Below, piece by piece: positions 53,929-63,936 of a stretch of 64,000 bases of DNA. The position numbers were made by a program, and so were the translations under genes. Every line of letters starts with the position of its first letter. The stretch's first letter is position 1. The stretch covers positions 1-64,000 of the forward strand of contig NZ_JAELVM010000003.1 of NCBI RefSeq assembly GCF_016745235.1, read 5' to 3'. Source of the DNA: Chryseobacterium endalhagicum. GTDB taxonomy: Bacteria > Bacteroidota > Bacteroidia > Flavobacteriales > Weeksellaceae. Below the pieces are notes generated by a model. It searched no databases, had not been told where the DNA came from, and saw only the letters and a program-made list of their open reading frames with translations.

Positions 53929-55479
53929 TTAGTCTTTAACAATCTTAAATGATTCATCTTTTCCTTCAGATTTTATCCTCAGCAGATAAACTCCTTTTTT
54001 CAGATCAGACACATTCACTTGTTTGGTATCCTTTTCCAGTGTTTTGATCAGCTGTCCTGTAAGTGAGAAGATCTCAATACTTCTGATTTTTTTATCCGTA
54101 CTGATGTTCAGAACATCTTTTACAGGATTCGGGTAAACTTTAACCCCTGCATTTCTGGTAACATCATCCACTCCTAAAGCAGATGCATCTGATACAGATA
54201 CATTATCTACGTTGATCCCTCTGGCCCAGTTAGACGTTCCTTCAAACGCAATATAATAATTGGCAGATTTGTTCGGAAGAGGAATAGTAACATCCAGCCA
54301 CGCTGTGTTTTCTGTGGTATAAGAGCTTCCTATCTGCGTCCATGCATCACCGCTATTGGCTTTGTAAAAAATTCTTAGTTCATCAATATCTCCCGACCAA
54401 TTCACATTAGCCAGACTGAATTTCAGCTGAGGCGTAGCCAGTCCGGAAATATTTAAAGGAGCAGATACAAGCTTAGCTTTATTTCCGGTAGTAGTAGTTC
54501 TGAATTCTGCCATTCTTGGTGCAGATTTCGGTGTCACTGTGTTATTTCCATTGGCAGTTACATAGGTCCATACAGCAGTTCCTCCACCGGTAACAGCTTC
54601 GTTACTCCAGCAGGAAGGAATAGTGGCAGTATCGAAATTCTGCGTATACGGAAATGATGCAACAGCCGCACAGCTCGTTGTAAAGGCTTTTACAGACGTC
54701 CAGGCACTGAAACCGTTCGCTCCGCAATTCGATCTTACATAGAACTGATAAGCAGTAGCCGGTGAAAGTCCCGGAATCATGGCAGATGCTGTTCCGCTTG
54801 TCATAACCGTACCTGTACCCTGAGTAAATCCTGTAGGTCCATATTCTATCTGATAGGTGGCTCCGGCGGTTGGTGATGCCGTCCAGCTTACATTCGCTGA
54901 ATTGGAGGCCGTAGAATTGACAAGAACAGTAGACGGAACATCACAGGCAGGAATAGCTCCATTGAATACATCATCAATATCAAAAAAGAACATATCCGTA
55001 GTCGTGGAATGGAAGCTTACATAAATAGTCTGGCCTACATAAGCAGAAAGATCATACGAAAATCTGTAGAAATTGGTTCCGCTTGCAGGCGCCACACTGG
55101 CTGCCAGTGTATTCGTAAAAGCTGCAGCTGTAGGTGTGGTGGTAGATACTTTCAAACTGATGGTTTCAGGATAAAGCGGATCACGGCTTCGGGCGAAGAA
55201 AGACAGAAAATCACTAACGCCGGCAGTCACCGTAATCGCCGGAGTGACCAGATGGTCATTGTGAGCCTGGGAACTGTAGCCTATGGACATTGTATTGGTC
55301 CCGCTATACGCTGTGGCAGTACCTCCGGTGTAGTTCACAACAGACCAGGTGTTGGTATCTCCACTGTTCAGAACTGTCCAGCCGGCCGGAACAGTTGTAC
55401 CTGCATCAAAATTTTGGAAAAACTGGGCATTGGCAATGATTGGAATTGCGAATAATGCCAAAAGTAATTTTTTTCTCAT
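53929..55479 (-). CDS. T9SS-secreted choice-of-anchor J / FN3 protein
   Basis: The 516-residue protein has a signal peptide (ending IIANAQ). A cleaved-adhesin/choice-of-anchor J beta domain (about 20-185: FFQNFDAGTTVPAGWTVLNS, NDHLVTPAI) is followed by a fibronectin type III domain (about 187-275: CDVPSTVLVNSTASNSANVSW, PATAYQFYVRSNCG). A second anchor J-like domain (about 280-425) and a T9SS type A sorting domain (about 440-516) end it. It should be a surface or secreted adhesin or carbohydrate-binding protein; no peptidase motif is visible. Confidence 0.85.
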   Translation of the reverse strand: MRKKLLLALFAIPIIANAQFFQNFDAGTTVPAGWTVLNSGDTNTWSVVNYTGGTATAYSGTNTMSIGYSSQAHNDHLVTPAITVTAGVSDFLSFFARSRDPLYPETISLKVSTTTPTAAAFTNTLAASVAPASGTNFYRFSYDLSAYVGQTIYVSFHSTTTDMFFFDIDDVFNGAIPACDVPSTVLVNSTASNSANVSWTASPTAGATYQIEYGPTGFTQGTGTVMTSGTASAMIPGLSPATAYQFYVRSNCGANGFSAWTSVKAFTTSCAAVASFPYTQNFDTATIPSCWSNEAVTGGGTAVWTYVTANGNNTVTPKSAPRMAEFRTTTTGNKAKLVSAPLNISGLATPQLKFSLANVNWSGDIDELRIFYKANSGDAWTQIGSSYTTENTAWLDVTIPLPNKSANYYIAFEGTSNWARGINVDNVSVSDASALGVDDVTRNAGVKVYPNPVKDVLNISTDKKIRSIEIFSLTGQLIKTLEKDTKQVNVSDLKKGVYLLRIKSEGKDESFKIVKD

Positions 55480-55628
55480 GTTATCATTTTTTTTAGTTCA
55501 ACGTTAACTTACGAATATATAATGAGTTAACAAAATAAAAATTTAAAAAAATCACAAAAGAAAGAATTTAATGAAACTAACTCAACAGAGAAATTGTTTA
55601 AAAAAAGCGAATGAATACTACATAAAAA

Positions 55629-55682
55629 ATCCTGTTTTTAAAATAAGTCAGATGTTTTCCAACTCATTTTAAAAACAGGATA
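55629..55682 (-). terminator. Long AT-rich hairpin after the RRM gene
   Basis: ATCCTGTTTTTAAAAT and ATTTTAAAAACAGGAT form a 16-bp stem. With the hairpin at 55692-55718 it makes a double terminator for the RNA-binding protein gene. Confidence 0.6.
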
Positions 55683-55691
55683 TAATAAGGT

Positions 55692-55718
55692 ATAAAAAAA
55701 GCGGCTTAAAAGCCGCTT
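55692..55718 (-). terminator. Terminator after the RRM gene
   Basis: Same AAGCGGCTT/AAGCCGCTT hairpin as at 53899-53926, followed by a T-run on the minus strand. Confidence 0.85.
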
Positions 55719-55725
55719 CATATTT

Positions 55726-56088
55726 TTACCAACGGTTTCCGCCGCCGTTACCACGGTTGTTACCACCGCCGTATCCGCCACCGTTACCACGGTTGTTTCC
55801 TCCGTAACCTCCACCTCTGTTGTTATCAAAGCTTCTTCTAGGTTTTTCTTCTCTAGGCTTAGCTTCTGATACGTTAAGAGTTTTTCCGTTGAATTCTTTC
55901 TGATTAAGAGCTTCAACAGCTTGCTTTCCTTCTTCATCACCCATTTCTACAAAACCGAAACCTCTTGAACGGCCAGTTTCTCTGTCTGTAACAATTTTAG
56001 CTGATGATACATCACCAAATTCTGCGAATAGATCATGCAACTCATATTCTTTAGTTGCGTAATTGATGTTTGAAACAAAAATGTTCAT
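55726..56088 (-). CDS. RRM RNA-binding protein with Gly-rich tail
   Basis: The frame opens at 56193, but the ATG at 56088 gives MNIFVSNI, the normal RRM start. The 120-residue product has one RRM with RNP2 (IFVSNI, 3-8) and RNP1 (SRGFGFVE, 41-48) and a C-terminal Gly/Arg/Asn-rich tail with GGYGG repeats. Similar bacterial proteins (Rbp/cold-shock type) bind single-stranded RNA. A long 5' region (395 bases to the next gene) with a TATATTTG box on the minus strand (56168-56175) suggests an 80-base leader that may be regulated. Confidence 0.88.
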   Translation of the reverse strand: MNIFVSNINYATKEYELHDLFAEFGDVSSAKIVTDRETGRSRGFGFVEMGDEEGKQAVEALNQKEFNGKTLNVSEAKPREEKPRRSFDNNRGGGYGGNNRGNGGGYGGGNNRGNGGGNRW

Positions 56089-56483
56089 TTTGAATAAAAT
56101 TAAAAAATTAATAAAAATTTGGTATATAAAAGAAAAACAACATAAATTAATGAACAAATATTGATTCCAAATATAAACGTATGCAAGATACAATTAAAAA
56201 ATTTAAATCAAAGTTTTTTTTGAAGTATTTGTCACCCGATCATGATTTTAGGTTAAAAATTTATCGAAAAACAATAAATAAACATTGAAAATCAATTAAT
56301 TTTTATCTAAATTTGATAAAAGTTAAAATTAGTTAACATAATAATATACTCTATCTTAGTATATCAAACACTATCTGCATAGCCCTGAAATGCCAGCCTT
56401 GCGGTACTTCGAAACTTAATAAATGATATATAATAAGGATACGTCCGTTTTGAAACTGAAAAATTTAAACCTTTTTAATTGAT
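56089..56483. other. 395-base divergent gap with a -7 box for the RRM gene
   Basis: The minus-strand TATATTTG at 56168-56175 is the only clear signal; its -33 partner is weak. No ORF is seen. The rest is AT-rich and holds no recognisable repeat. Confidence 0.45.
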
Positions 56484-56894
56484 ATGATACATACTACCAA
56501 TTACATCAACACCTTTATTGAAATAGCCGAAGACTGCCCGGTATCCCAAGCGGAAACACCTCCTGAAAAAACAATAAAGACTTTAGCGCTTCTTCAGTAT
56601 GAACAAATTTTGAAGAACCCTTATCAATATACCTCTGATGATATTATATTTGAATGCTATGCCTTGAAAAATGATATTTCAAACGATGAAAGGAAGGAAA
56701 CCAGAATCCTGTTTTTCTCTAAAGGCCAGCCCTGTCTGAGATCCTCCTCTTTGGCTAAGCGTTACGGTTTCGGGATTCATCACAATGAAGAAGGGAAAGT
56801 GGCTATTTTTCCTGTTGAGAGCAAGGAGTATCAAAAATTTTTAACTGATCCTACGATAAAAAAGGTAAAAGCCATGCGCTCCAAGAAAATATGA
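56484..56894 (+). CDS. DUF6157-family protein
   Basis: The 136-residue protein begins with the recognisable TTNYINTFIEIAEDCPVSQAE. It continues with NPYQYTSDDIIFECYA, FFSKGQPCLRSSSLAKRYGFGIHHNEEGKVAIFPVES and ends KKVKAMRSKKI, all matching the DUF6157 family as I recall it. The function of the family is unknown. It is a single-domain cytoplasmic protein without a signal peptide. Confidence 0.75.
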   Translation: MIHTTNYINTFIEIAEDCPVSQAETPPEKTIKTLALLQYEQILKNPYQYTSDDIIFECYALKNDISNDERKETRILFFSKGQPCLRSSSLAKRYGFGIHHNEEGKVAIFPVESKEYQKFLTDPTIKKVKAMRSKKI

Positions 56895-56939
56895 TTGAGA
56901 AAATGAATCATTTCCTTAAGATCAGTAAATACACTTTCC

Positions 56940-56970
56940 TTGATAAACCCAGTTTTTAACACTAAATTTG
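56940..56970 (+). promoter_or_regulatory. Promoter, TTG-N20-TAAATTTG
   Basis: TTG (56940-56942) and TAAATTTG (56963-56970) match the Bacteroidota consensus and lie just before the thioesterase ATG at 56990. Confidence 0.6.
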
Positions 56971-56989
56971 TGAAGCAAATTATTAAAAC

Positions 56990-57379
56990 ATGAACTATCA
57001 TACGAGAAAATGGGTAAAACCCGAAGACCTGAATCCTAACCACTCACTTTTCGGAGGCAGACTATTACAGTGGATTGATGAAGAAGCTGCCCTTTATGCC
57101 ATCATCCAGCTGGAAAACACCAAAGTCGTAACGAAATTTATTTCAGAGATCAATTTTGTAAGTTCGGCCAAGCAGGGCGACATTATAGAAATAGGTATTG
57201 AGGCTACCCATTTCGGTTCATCATCTGTTACCCTGAAATGCGACGTACGAAACAAAATGACCCACCAAACCATCATTACAGTGGATAAAATTGTCATGGT
57301 AAACCTGGACAGTGATGGTAATCCTGCACCCCACGGAAAAACGAAGATCGAATTTGTAAAAGACAGACTGAGCAAATAA
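56990..57379 (+). CDS. Acyl-CoA thioesterase (hotdog fold, YciA-like)
   Basis: The 129-residue protein shows the hotdog thioesterase pattern of the YciA/Acot group: NHSLFGGRLLQWIDEEAALYA (the helix with the catalytic Asp), FVSSAKQGDIIEIGI and IEATHFGSSSV. It should hydrolyse acyl-CoA in the cytoplasm. Its stop codon overlaps the start of the HMA-AraC gene (TAATG), so the two are translationally coupled. Confidence 0.88.
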   Translation: MNYHTRKWVKPEDLNPNHSLFGGRLLQWIDEEAALYAIIQLENTKVVTKFISEINFVSSAKQGDIIEIGIEATHFGSSSVTLKCDVRNKMTHQTIITVDKIVMVNLDSDGNPAPHGKTKIEFVKDRLSK

Positions 57380-57939
57380 TGAAAGTTTTCATCAAAAATA
57401 TGGTATGCAACCGCTGCATTGCCGCAGTCGAAAAGATATTCGGCGAGGCCGATATCGCGATACATTCCGTTACGTTAGGAGAAGTGCAGACAGAAACCGA
57501 TATTCCGACAGAAAAAATGCAGATTCTGGAAGAAAACCTCCTCGCAACAGGCTTTGAAAGGATTAAAGATTCGGCTCATCAGCTTGTGGACAAAATCAAA
57601 AATATCATCATCATCAAAATCAGTGAACTGGATATTGATGAAGACTTTCTTCTTTCTGAATATTTAAGTTCAAAAATTCACAAAGACTACAGTTCACTTT
57701 CCAAAACCTTTTCACAGAACGAAAACATCACCCTTGAACAGTTTTTTATCCTTCACAAAATTGAAAAAGTAAAGGAACTTCTTCTGTACAACGAATTCAC
57801 CCTTACAGAAATCGCCGGAAAACTCGGTTACAAAAGCGTTCAGCACCTTTCCTCACAATTCAGAAATATTACCGGATTTACGCCTACGGAATTCAAGAAA
57901 CTGAAGGATCATCAGAGGAAAACGCTGGATAGTTTTTGA
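57379..57939 (+). CDS. AraC-type regulator with N-terminal HMA-like metal site
   Basis: The 186-residue protein begins with a heavy-metal-associated-like domain (about 1-60: FIKNMVCNRCIAAVEKI, C10 and C13) and ends with an AraC HTH (about 127-180: KVKELLLYNEFTLTEIAGKLGYKSVQHLSSQFRNITGFTPTEFK). HMA motifs bind Cu+, Zn2+ or Cd2+ through two cysteines. The fusion puts a metal site next to a DNA-binding domain. It is coupled to the thioesterase gene and lies 320 bases upstream of copA, so it is the clear candidate for its metal-sensing activator. Which metal it senses is not proven. Confidence 0.82.
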   Translation: MKVFIKNMVCNRCIAAVEKIFGEADIAIHSVTLGEVQTETDIPTEKMQILEENLLATGFERIKDSAHQLVDKIKNIIIIKISELDIDEDFLLSEYLSSKIHKDYSSLSKTFSQNENITLEQFFILHKIEKVKELLLYNEFTLTEIAGKLGYKSVQHLSSQFRNITGFTPTEFKKLKDHQRKTLDSF

Positions 57940-58170
57940 GTTGGAGAGTTTTAGAGTGAGAGAGTTGGAGGGTTTTAGAGTTGGAGCGCAAACGTGTTTT
58001 TAAGTTACTCTACTATGATAATACAGCATCGAAAGTTCCCATTCTCAAACACTCCAATTGATTTGATATACCCTCTTCCATTCTCCAACCCTCCCACTCT
58101 CAAACTCTCTCACTCTAAAACCCTCCCACCCTAAACCCTCCAACTCTCCGACCCTCAAACTCTCAAACCC
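57938..58170. repeat. Low-complexity inverted repeat (family 5)
   Basis: A GAGAGTTTTAGAGTGAGAGA type arm (near 57945-57985) faces a CTCACTCTAAAACCCTCC type arm (near 58108-58130), with further CTCCAACTCTC repeats to 58170. The region fills the gap between the HMA-AraC and copA genes and lacks coding potential. Confidence 0.65.
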
Positions 58171-58260
58171 AATCCCGGCAAAATTCTATAACTATTATCC
58201 TTAAATTTATAACAGCCTTCTCCATACATTTTGGACATTTGTACTATAAATTCAAGGATC

Positions 58261-61131
58261 ATGAACAGACAATATAATATACTCGGAATGACGTGCTCCG
58301 GATGTCAGAAAAAAATTTCTGAAAAACTCAACAGTGTTGAGGGAGTAACGGCCGATGTCAATCTGGAAACCCATACGGCAACTATCACTTCTGATAAGGA
58401 AATCGAACTTTCAGTTTTAAATAATGCTTTAGGAGATAAATACAGACTGGAAGACCCTAAGAAACCCGAAACTGCATTTGTAAAACCTCAGGACAGGGTT
58501 TCACCATCTTCGGTCTATTACTGCCCAATGGAATGTGAAGGTGACAAAGTATATTTTAAACAGGGCGAAAGATGTCCGGTTTGTAAGATGTATCTGGTTC
58601 CCATAGAGGAAAAACATGCCAAAGATCCCCATCATAAACCAACGTACTCTTCTTCAAACCTACCTGCTACCTTCAAGGACAGCATTGGAAAATTTTATTG
58701 CCCGATGTTCTGCGAAGGAGATAAGGTTTATAATGAAAAAGGGGATTGCCCGGTTTGCCATATGCATCTGGAAGAAATCACGGAAGAGCTTGTGAAAAAC
58801 GGATCTTCTCACGGTCACCAACACTCCCACTCCCATTCTCATTCACACCATCATGATCACAGCCATCATCATGAAGCCCCGAAAGTCACAGATGATATGG
58901 CCGGAAAACACTACTGCCCGATGTATTGCGAAGGCGACAAAACCTACGATTCCAATGTAGGCTGCCCGGTATGCGGAATGGATCTGGTAAAATATCCCGA
59001 AAAGAAAACAGCCAAATATACCTGTCCCATGCATCCGGAAATCATCCGTGATGAACCCGGAGACTGCCCGATCTGCGGTATGGACCTCGTTAGAATGCCC
59101 GACAGCGGAGAAGATGAAGAAGACGAAACCTACAATATCTTAAAAAGGAAATTCCTGATCTCTCTTGCCTTTACGGTTCCGGTTTTTATCCTTTCAATGG
59201 GTGGAATGTTTATCAATTTCCCGTTTTCCCATAAGATCCAGGGCTTTATAGAACTTGCTCTTACGATTCCTGTGATGTTTTATTCAGGATGGTTTCTGCT
59301 GAAAAGGGGCTGGGTTTCATTCAAAACATGGAATTTAAATATGTTCAGTCTGATTGCCCTGGGCGTTGCTGCTGCATTTATCTTCAGTATAACAGCTTTG
59401 GCTTTCCCTGACGTCATTCCTCATGAAATCAGAGGACACAATCATGAAATTCCGCTTTATTTTGAGGCAGTCTGTGTGATTCTGACGCTCGTAATTCTGG
59501 GACAGCTTATGGAAGCAGCCGCTCATAAAAAAACGGGAAATGCAATTAAAGAACTGATGAATCTTTCACCGGACGAAGCCAATCTGATCGTCAACGGGGA
59601 AGAAAAAAAGGTACTTCTTTCCCAGGTGAAAATCGGAGATTTATTAAAAGTAAAACCGGGTGAAAAAATCCCTGTAGACGGAAAGATCACGGAAGGAAAT
59701 TCTCTGGTGGACGAAAGTATGATCACCGGTGAACCTGTACCGGTAGAGAAAAGCATTGATGATAAAGTTTCTTCGGGAACCATCAACGGAAATAAGGTAT
59801 TTATCATGAAAGCTGAAAAAGTAGGTGATGAAACCCTGCTTTCCCAGATCATAAAAATGGTGAATGAAGCCAGCCGAAGCAGAGCTCCGATCCAGAAACT
59901 GACAGACAAAGTTTCAAAAGTTTTTGTACCGGTAGTGATTCTTATTGCTGTTCTTACCTTTGTTTTATGGCAGTTTTTCGGGCCGGAAGGGAAAAGAAGC
60001 CTGTTTGCTTTTGTGAATGCTGTTGCTGTTTTAATTGTAGCCTGTCCATGTGCTCTCGGTCTTGCAACACCGATGTCTTTAATGGTGGGAATCGGGAAAG
60101 GCGCCAAAAGCGGGATCCTGATTAAAAACGCAGAAGCCCTGGAACAGATGAATAAAGTGAATGTTCTGATCACAGATAAAACAGGAACCTTAACCGAAGG
60201 AAAGCCTTCTGTAGAGTATATTGAAACTTCAGGAAGCGGAGACAAAAAGGAGATTTTAAAGCTGGCTTTTTCCTTGAATCAAAACTCAGAGCATCCGCTT
60301 TCGAATGCAGTGATCAGAAAAGCAAAAGAAGAAAATCTAACGTCAGAAAAGGTAGATCAGTTTGAAAATATATCCGGAAAAGGAGTTCAGGGGAAAATCA
60401 ACGGAAAAACCGTGTATCTGGGCAATGAAAGCCTTCTGACCGCCAGTAATCTTTCCATTCCCAACGAATTAAAAGAAAAAGCGACTCAAGTACAGTCAAA
60501 GGCGCATACCATATCCTATATTGCACAGGATCAGACTGTTTTAGGCTTTATCAGCTTTACGGATAAAATTAAACAAACCTCTAAAAAAGCCGTTCAGCGT
60601 CTTATGAATGAAGGGGTTGATGTAATCATGATGACCGGAGATAATGAGCATACGGCAAAAGCTGTAGCTGATGAACTGGGAATCAGACATTACAAAGCAG
60701 GCTGTCTTCCTGAAGACAAGCTGAATGAAGTAAAAAAACTGCAGAAAGAAGGTAAAATTGTTGCCATGACCGGGGACGGGATCAACGACTCCCCTGCTCT
60801 CGCACAGTCTAACGTGGGAATCGCCATGGGAACCGGAACTGATGTCGCCATTGAAAGTGCGGAAATCACACTATTGAAAGGTGATATTTTAGGCGTGGCC
60901 AAAGCTAAATTATTAAGTGAAAAGCTTCTTAAAAACATCAAAGAAAACCTGTTTTTTGCATTCATCTATAATGTATTGGGTATTCCGGTTGCGGCAGGAT
61001 TATTGTATCCTTTCTTCGGAATCCTCCTGTCACCTATGATTGCAGCAGCGGCGATGAGTGTCAGCTCACTCTCTGTCATTCTGAATTCATTACGCTTAAA
61101 CGCTGTAGATCTGGATGCGGATGTAAAATAA
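58261..61131 (+). CDS. copA: Copper-type P1B ATPase with HMA and four CPM/CPxCxM modules
   Basis: The ATG at 58261 gives 956 residues. The order is: an HMA domain (about 1-65, GMTCSGC), four heavy-metal-binding modules of the YCPMxCEG/CPxCxM type (about 86-113, 146-170, 218-243 and 253-276, the last with CPMHPE), and a His-rich stretch (184-204) between the second and third. The P-type core follows: the translocation motif C-P-C (595-597) in [12 protein letters not shown], the phosphorylated D639 in [19 protein letters not shown], and an HP motif in [14 protein letters not shown] marks Cu+ or Ag+ export. The gene is preceded by the HMA-AraC regulator and followed five bases later by DUF72. 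Confidence 0.93.
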   Translation: MNRQYNILGMTCSGCQKKISEKLNSVEGVTADVNLETHTATITSDKEIELSVLNNALGDKYRLEDPKKPETAFVKPQDRVSPSSVYYCPMECEGDKVYFKQGERCPVCKMYLVPIEEKHAKDPHHKPTYSSSNLPATFKDSIGKFYCPMFCEGDKVYNEKGDCPVCHMHLEEITEELVKNGSSHGHQHSHSHSHSHHHDHSHHHEAPKVTDDMAGKHYCPMYCEGDKTYDSNVGCPVCGMDLVKYPEKKTAKYTCPMHPEIIRDEPGDCPICGMDLVRMPDSGEDEEDETYNILKRKFLISLAFTVPVFILSMGGMFINFPFSHKIQGFIELALTIPVMFYSGWFLLKRGWVSFKTWNLNMFSLIALGVAAAFIFSITALAFPDVIPHEIRGHNHEIPLYFEAVCVILTLVILGQLMEAAAHKKTGNAIKELMNLSPDEANLIVNGEEKKVLLSQVKIGDLLKVKPGEKIPVDGKITEGNSLVDESMITGEPVPVEKSIDDKVSSGTINGNKVFIMKAEKVGDETLLSQIIKMVNEASRSRAPIQKLTDKVSKVFVPVVILIAVLTFVLWQFFGPEGKRSLFAFVNAVAVLIVACPCALGLATPMSLMVGIGKGAKSGILIKNAEALEQMNKVNVLITDKTGTLTEGKPSVEYIETSGSGDKKEILKLAFSLNQNSEHPLSNAVIRKAKEENLTSEKVDQFENISGKGVQGKINGKTVYLGNESLLTASNLSIPNELKEKATQVQSKAHTISYIAQDQTVLGFISFTDKIKQTSKKAVQRLMNEGVDVIMMTGDNEHTAKAVADELGIRHYKAGCLPEDKLNEVKKLQKEGKIVAMTGDGINDSPALAQSNVGIAMGTGTDVAIESAEITLLKGDILGVAKAKLLSEKLLKNIKENLFFAFIYNVLGIPVAAGLLYPFFGILLSPMIAAAAMSVSSLSVILNSLRLNAVDLDADVK

Positions 61132-61135
61132 AAAC

Positions 61136-61864
61136 ATGAAAAAAGGAAGTCTTTACATTGGATGTTCGGGGTTTTATAATAACGACTGGAAAGGGTCGCT
61201 TTATCCTGAGAATGCCCAAAGTAAAGACTTTCTTACTTTATATTCAAAGGCTTTCAATGCGGTGGAGATCAATTCTACGTTTTACCGGAAGCCTACCGCA
61301 AAAACACTTTTAAAATGGCATGATGAAACACCGGACAACTTTAAGTTCTTCATCAAAATTCCTAAAGCCATTACCCATGAAAAACGCCTGAAAGATGCTC
61401 AGGAAGATATTTCAGCATTCTGTACTCATATTCAGGACCATTTGAAAGAAAAACTTTCAGGATTTCTGTATCAGTTTCCGCCTTCGTTCAAAAATTCACA
61501 GGAAAATATTGATCTTATCCTGGCCAATCTGGATTTCAATTACTTAAATGTGATTGAATTCCGTCATGAATCCTGGTGGACAGAAGAGGTTTTCAATATT
61601 TTAAAAGAAAAAAACATTGTCTTTTCCGGAGTCAGTTTTCCCGGAAATCTTTCTGAAGAAATGATCATCAATCATCCGGACATCTTATATTACAGACTTC
61701 ACGGAAAGCCCGTTCTTTATAAATCTGAATACAGTGAGGACTTTCTTAATGCATTGGCAGAAAAAATTAAACATTCCGGAAGAAAATCATTTATATTTTT
61801 CAATAATACGTGGGGAACTGCTGCTGTTAAAAATGCTCTTTATTTAAAAGAAATTTTGGAATAG
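61136..61864 (+). CDS. DUF72-family protein
   Basis: The 242-residue protein has the DUF72 TIM-barrel pattern: IGCSGFYNNDWKGSLYPEN, FNAVEINSTFYRKPTAKTL, FIKIPKAITHEKRL, FRHESWW and YYRLHGKPVLY. The family is conserved but its reaction is not established. It starts five bases after the copA stop codon, so it is co-transcribed with copA, although a metal role is not evident. Confidence 0.87.
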   Translation: MKKGSLYIGCSGFYNNDWKGSLYPENAQSKDFLTLYSKAFNAVEINSTFYRKPTAKTLLKWHDETPDNFKFFIKIPKAITHEKRLKDAQEDISAFCTHIQDHLKEKLSGFLYQFPPSFKNSQENIDLILANLDFNYLNVIEFRHESWWTEEVFNILKEKNIVFSGVSFPGNLSEEMIINHPDILYYRLHGKPVLYKSEYSEDFLNALAEKIKHSGRKSFIFFNNTWGTAAVKNALYLKEILE

Positions 61865-62211
61865 ATTGCTATTTTCCCTTAAAGCATCCACCATTATAGA
61901 AATTCTCTTATTGAAAACTTCCCTATTCTCTACAAACAAATTCATGCAAATAAAATAATTCCCGGAAAAAGGAAAAACACAATAACTTCAATAAAAATAG
62001 AGAAAAGCTATTGTTTCCGCATTTATAAATGTTAAAACAAAAGAATAAGAATGCATAATCCGAAAAGCATTCGAAAACACAAAAATCCATTAATAATAAA
62101 GACCTTAAAATAAAATTAAAAAGTAAAATTTTTACTGAGACTGGCATATAATTTGTTAACATTTTGGAAGTTATTTTAACAATTTTTAACGATTTAAACT
62201 CCATTATCTTT
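61865..62211. other. 347-base gap
   Basis: An AT-rich gap with a TATCTTTA sequence close to the deacetylase start. No terminator with a clear T-run was found, and no repeat or ORF is convincing. Confidence 0.35.
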
Positions 62212-63078
62212 ATGAAAAACATTTTTGGGGAAAAGTCAATAAATAAGACTTTTCTTGGGATGACTGCATTGATGAGTGCGGCCTCAATTATCTTCAACAG
62301 CTGCAATGGCAAAGCTGACGTGAAAGAGCTTGAAAAAAGAGCTCCACAGGAACATCCCACCGTACAGACGGTCCCCAAAATAGATGATGAGCAGGTAGAA
62401 TCGGATAAAAGAATTATATATCTTACTTTTGATGACGGCCCTAACCAGGGAACGGAAAACCTTCTTAAAATCCTGAACAAAAGAAATGTGTGCGCTACGG
62501 CTTTCCTTGTTGGAAAACATGCTTACGGAAGCAAGAAACAGAAAGATGATCTGGTCCTTCTAAAGAGCAATCCGCTTATTGAGCTGGCCAATCACAGTTT
62601 CAGTCATGCACATAACAAATACACGGATTTTTATAAAAACGCAGATGCCGTAGTCCACGACTTCGATATTGCCAAAGACAGCCTGAAACTTTCGGATAAA
62701 ATAGCCAGAACTCCCGGAAGAAATATCTGGAGACTGAATAACATCACCGTTACTGATATTAAGAGCTCTACCGATGCTGCCAACGGTCTTCAAAAAGCAG
62801 GCTATAAAGTAATCGGATGGGATCTTGAATGGAGACCTTCTCAAAAAATGACTTTAAAAGGAAGCCACGAAGCGATGATCAAAAAAGTAGACAGCATCTT
62901 CCTGAACGATCTGGAAAAAACATCAAGACACCTTGTTTTCCTTACCCATGATCAATATCTGAGAGACGCCGACTCTATCAACGAGCTGGATCTGTTCATT
63001 GAAAAGCTTCAGAAAAGCAACAAGTTTGTTTTTAGGAAGATCTCGCAATACCCGAAGATCAATGATATACTTAACTAA
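62212..63078 (+). CDS. Polysaccharide deacetylase (NodB-type) lipoprotein
   Basis: The frame opens at 62164, but the start at 62212 gives a lipoprotein signal (IIFNSC before NGKAD). The 288-residue product carries NodB motifs: TFDDGPN (metal Asp) and ELANHSFSHAH (the metal His pair), then RTPGRNIW and a C-terminal VFLTHDQY. It is a carbohydrate esterase 4-type enzyme that removes acetyl groups from surface glycan or peptidoglycan. It is anchored in the envelope. No partner gene is adjacent. Confidence 0.87.
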   Translation: MKNIFGEKSINKTFLGMTALMSAASIIFNSCNGKADVKELEKRAPQEHPTVQTVPKIDDEQVESDKRIIYLTFDDGPNQGTENLLKILNKRNVCATAFLVGKHAYGSKKQKDDLVLLKSNPLIELANHSFSHAHNKYTDFYKNADAVVHDFDIAKDSLKLSDKIARTPGRNIWRLNNITVTDIKSSTDAANGLQKAGYKVIGWDLEWRPSQKMTLKGSHEAMIKKVDSIFLNDLEKTSRHLVFLTHDQYLRDADSINELDLFIEKLQKSNKFVFRKISQYPKINDILN

Positions 63079-63081
63079 TGT

Positions 63082-63180
63082 AACAATCTAATAGTGTAAC
63101 AGTGTAACAATTTATCAAATCAACTTAAGCAGTACGATGCATTAACCTGCAACCATCAACCTTAAACCTCGAACCTCAAA
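63082..63180. repeat. Low-complexity intergenic repeat (family 6)
   Basis: TGTAACAATCTAATAGTGTAAC-type repeats on the left and CAACCTTAAACCTCGAACCT on the right fill the gap before the YggS gene. The TGTAACA words recur within it. No gene is seen. Confidence 0.45.
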
Positions 63181-63233
63181 CAATTTTACACATTCATTAG
63201 TTTTTTGCTTTTAAAATTCAGAAATTTGCATTT

Positions 63234-63893
63234 ATGGATATTAAAGAAAATTATACAGCGATAAAAAATCAGCTTCCGGCCGATGTTCAGCTTGTGGCGG
63301 TTTCCAAAACGCATCCGGTTGAGGCTGTGCAGGAGGTTTATGATCTGGGGCAAAAAGTTTTTGGTGAAAATAAAGTTCAGGAGCTTATGGAGAAGCACCC
63401 TCTCCTGCCTCAGGATATCCAGTGGCACCTGATCGGACATCTGCAGACGAATAAAGTAAAGTATATTGCTCCGTTCATTGATACCATTCAAAGTGTGGAT
63501 TCAGAAAAACTGCTTGCCGAGATCAGTAAGGAAGCCGGAAAATGCAGCAGAACGGTCAAAGTTCTTTTGCAGGTGAAAATTGCTGCTGAAGAAAGCAAGT
63601 TCGGACTTGAAATTCAGGATGCAAAAACATTGTTCCAGCAATATATAGATGGAGAGTTTCCGAATGTTGAGATTAAAGGACTCATGGGAATGGCAACATT
63701 TACGGATGATGAAGACCAGATAAAAAGAGAATTTTTAATATTAAAACAGCTTTTTGATGAATTAAATCAGTTAAAAAGCTTAGAAACCTTATCGATGGGA
63801 ATGAGTGATGATTTCCCCACAGCCATTGAATGCGGTGCCAATTCTGTGAGGGTTGGATCCGCTATTTTCGGCAGGAGAGATTACTCAAAATAG
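63234..63893 (+). CDS. YggS-family PLP homeostasis protein
   Basis: The 219-residue protein has the YggS/PLPBP signature: the PLP lysine K25 in LVAVSKTHP, GENKVQELMEKHP, WHLIGHLQTNK, and the C-terminal SMGMSDDFPTAIECGANSVRVGSAIFG. It binds PLP without catalysis and controls cellular PLP balance. A -7-like GAAATTTG lies before the start. It is probably a stand-alone gene. Confidence 0.92.
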   Translation: MDIKENYTAIKNQLPADVQLVAVSKTHPVEAVQEVYDLGQKVFGENKVQELMEKHPLLPQDIQWHLIGHLQTNKVKYIAPFIDTIQSVDSEKLLAEISKEAGKCSRTVKVLLQVKIAAEESKFGLEIQDAKTLFQQYIDGEFPNVEIKGLMGMATFTDDEDQIKREFLILKQLFDELNQLKSLETLSMGMSDDFPTAIECGANSVRVGSAIFGRRDYSK

Positions 63894-63936
63894 TATATTT
63901 AGGTATGGTTTTTGCTAATAATTGAATCAAAAAATC

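Noticed and set aside
55638..55940. 100-codon ORF opposite or offset to the RRM gene tail
   Set aside because: The Val/Thr-rich composition comes from the Gly-rich repeat read in another frame, and the ORF includes the terminators.
57938..58170. CRISPR-like repetitive words before copA
   Set aside because: The words are low-complexity GAG/CTC runs without regular repeats of fixed length or unique spacers; no cas genes.
59523..60245. 240-codon minus-strand ORF within copA
   Set aside because: Shadow frame of copA; no protein family signal.
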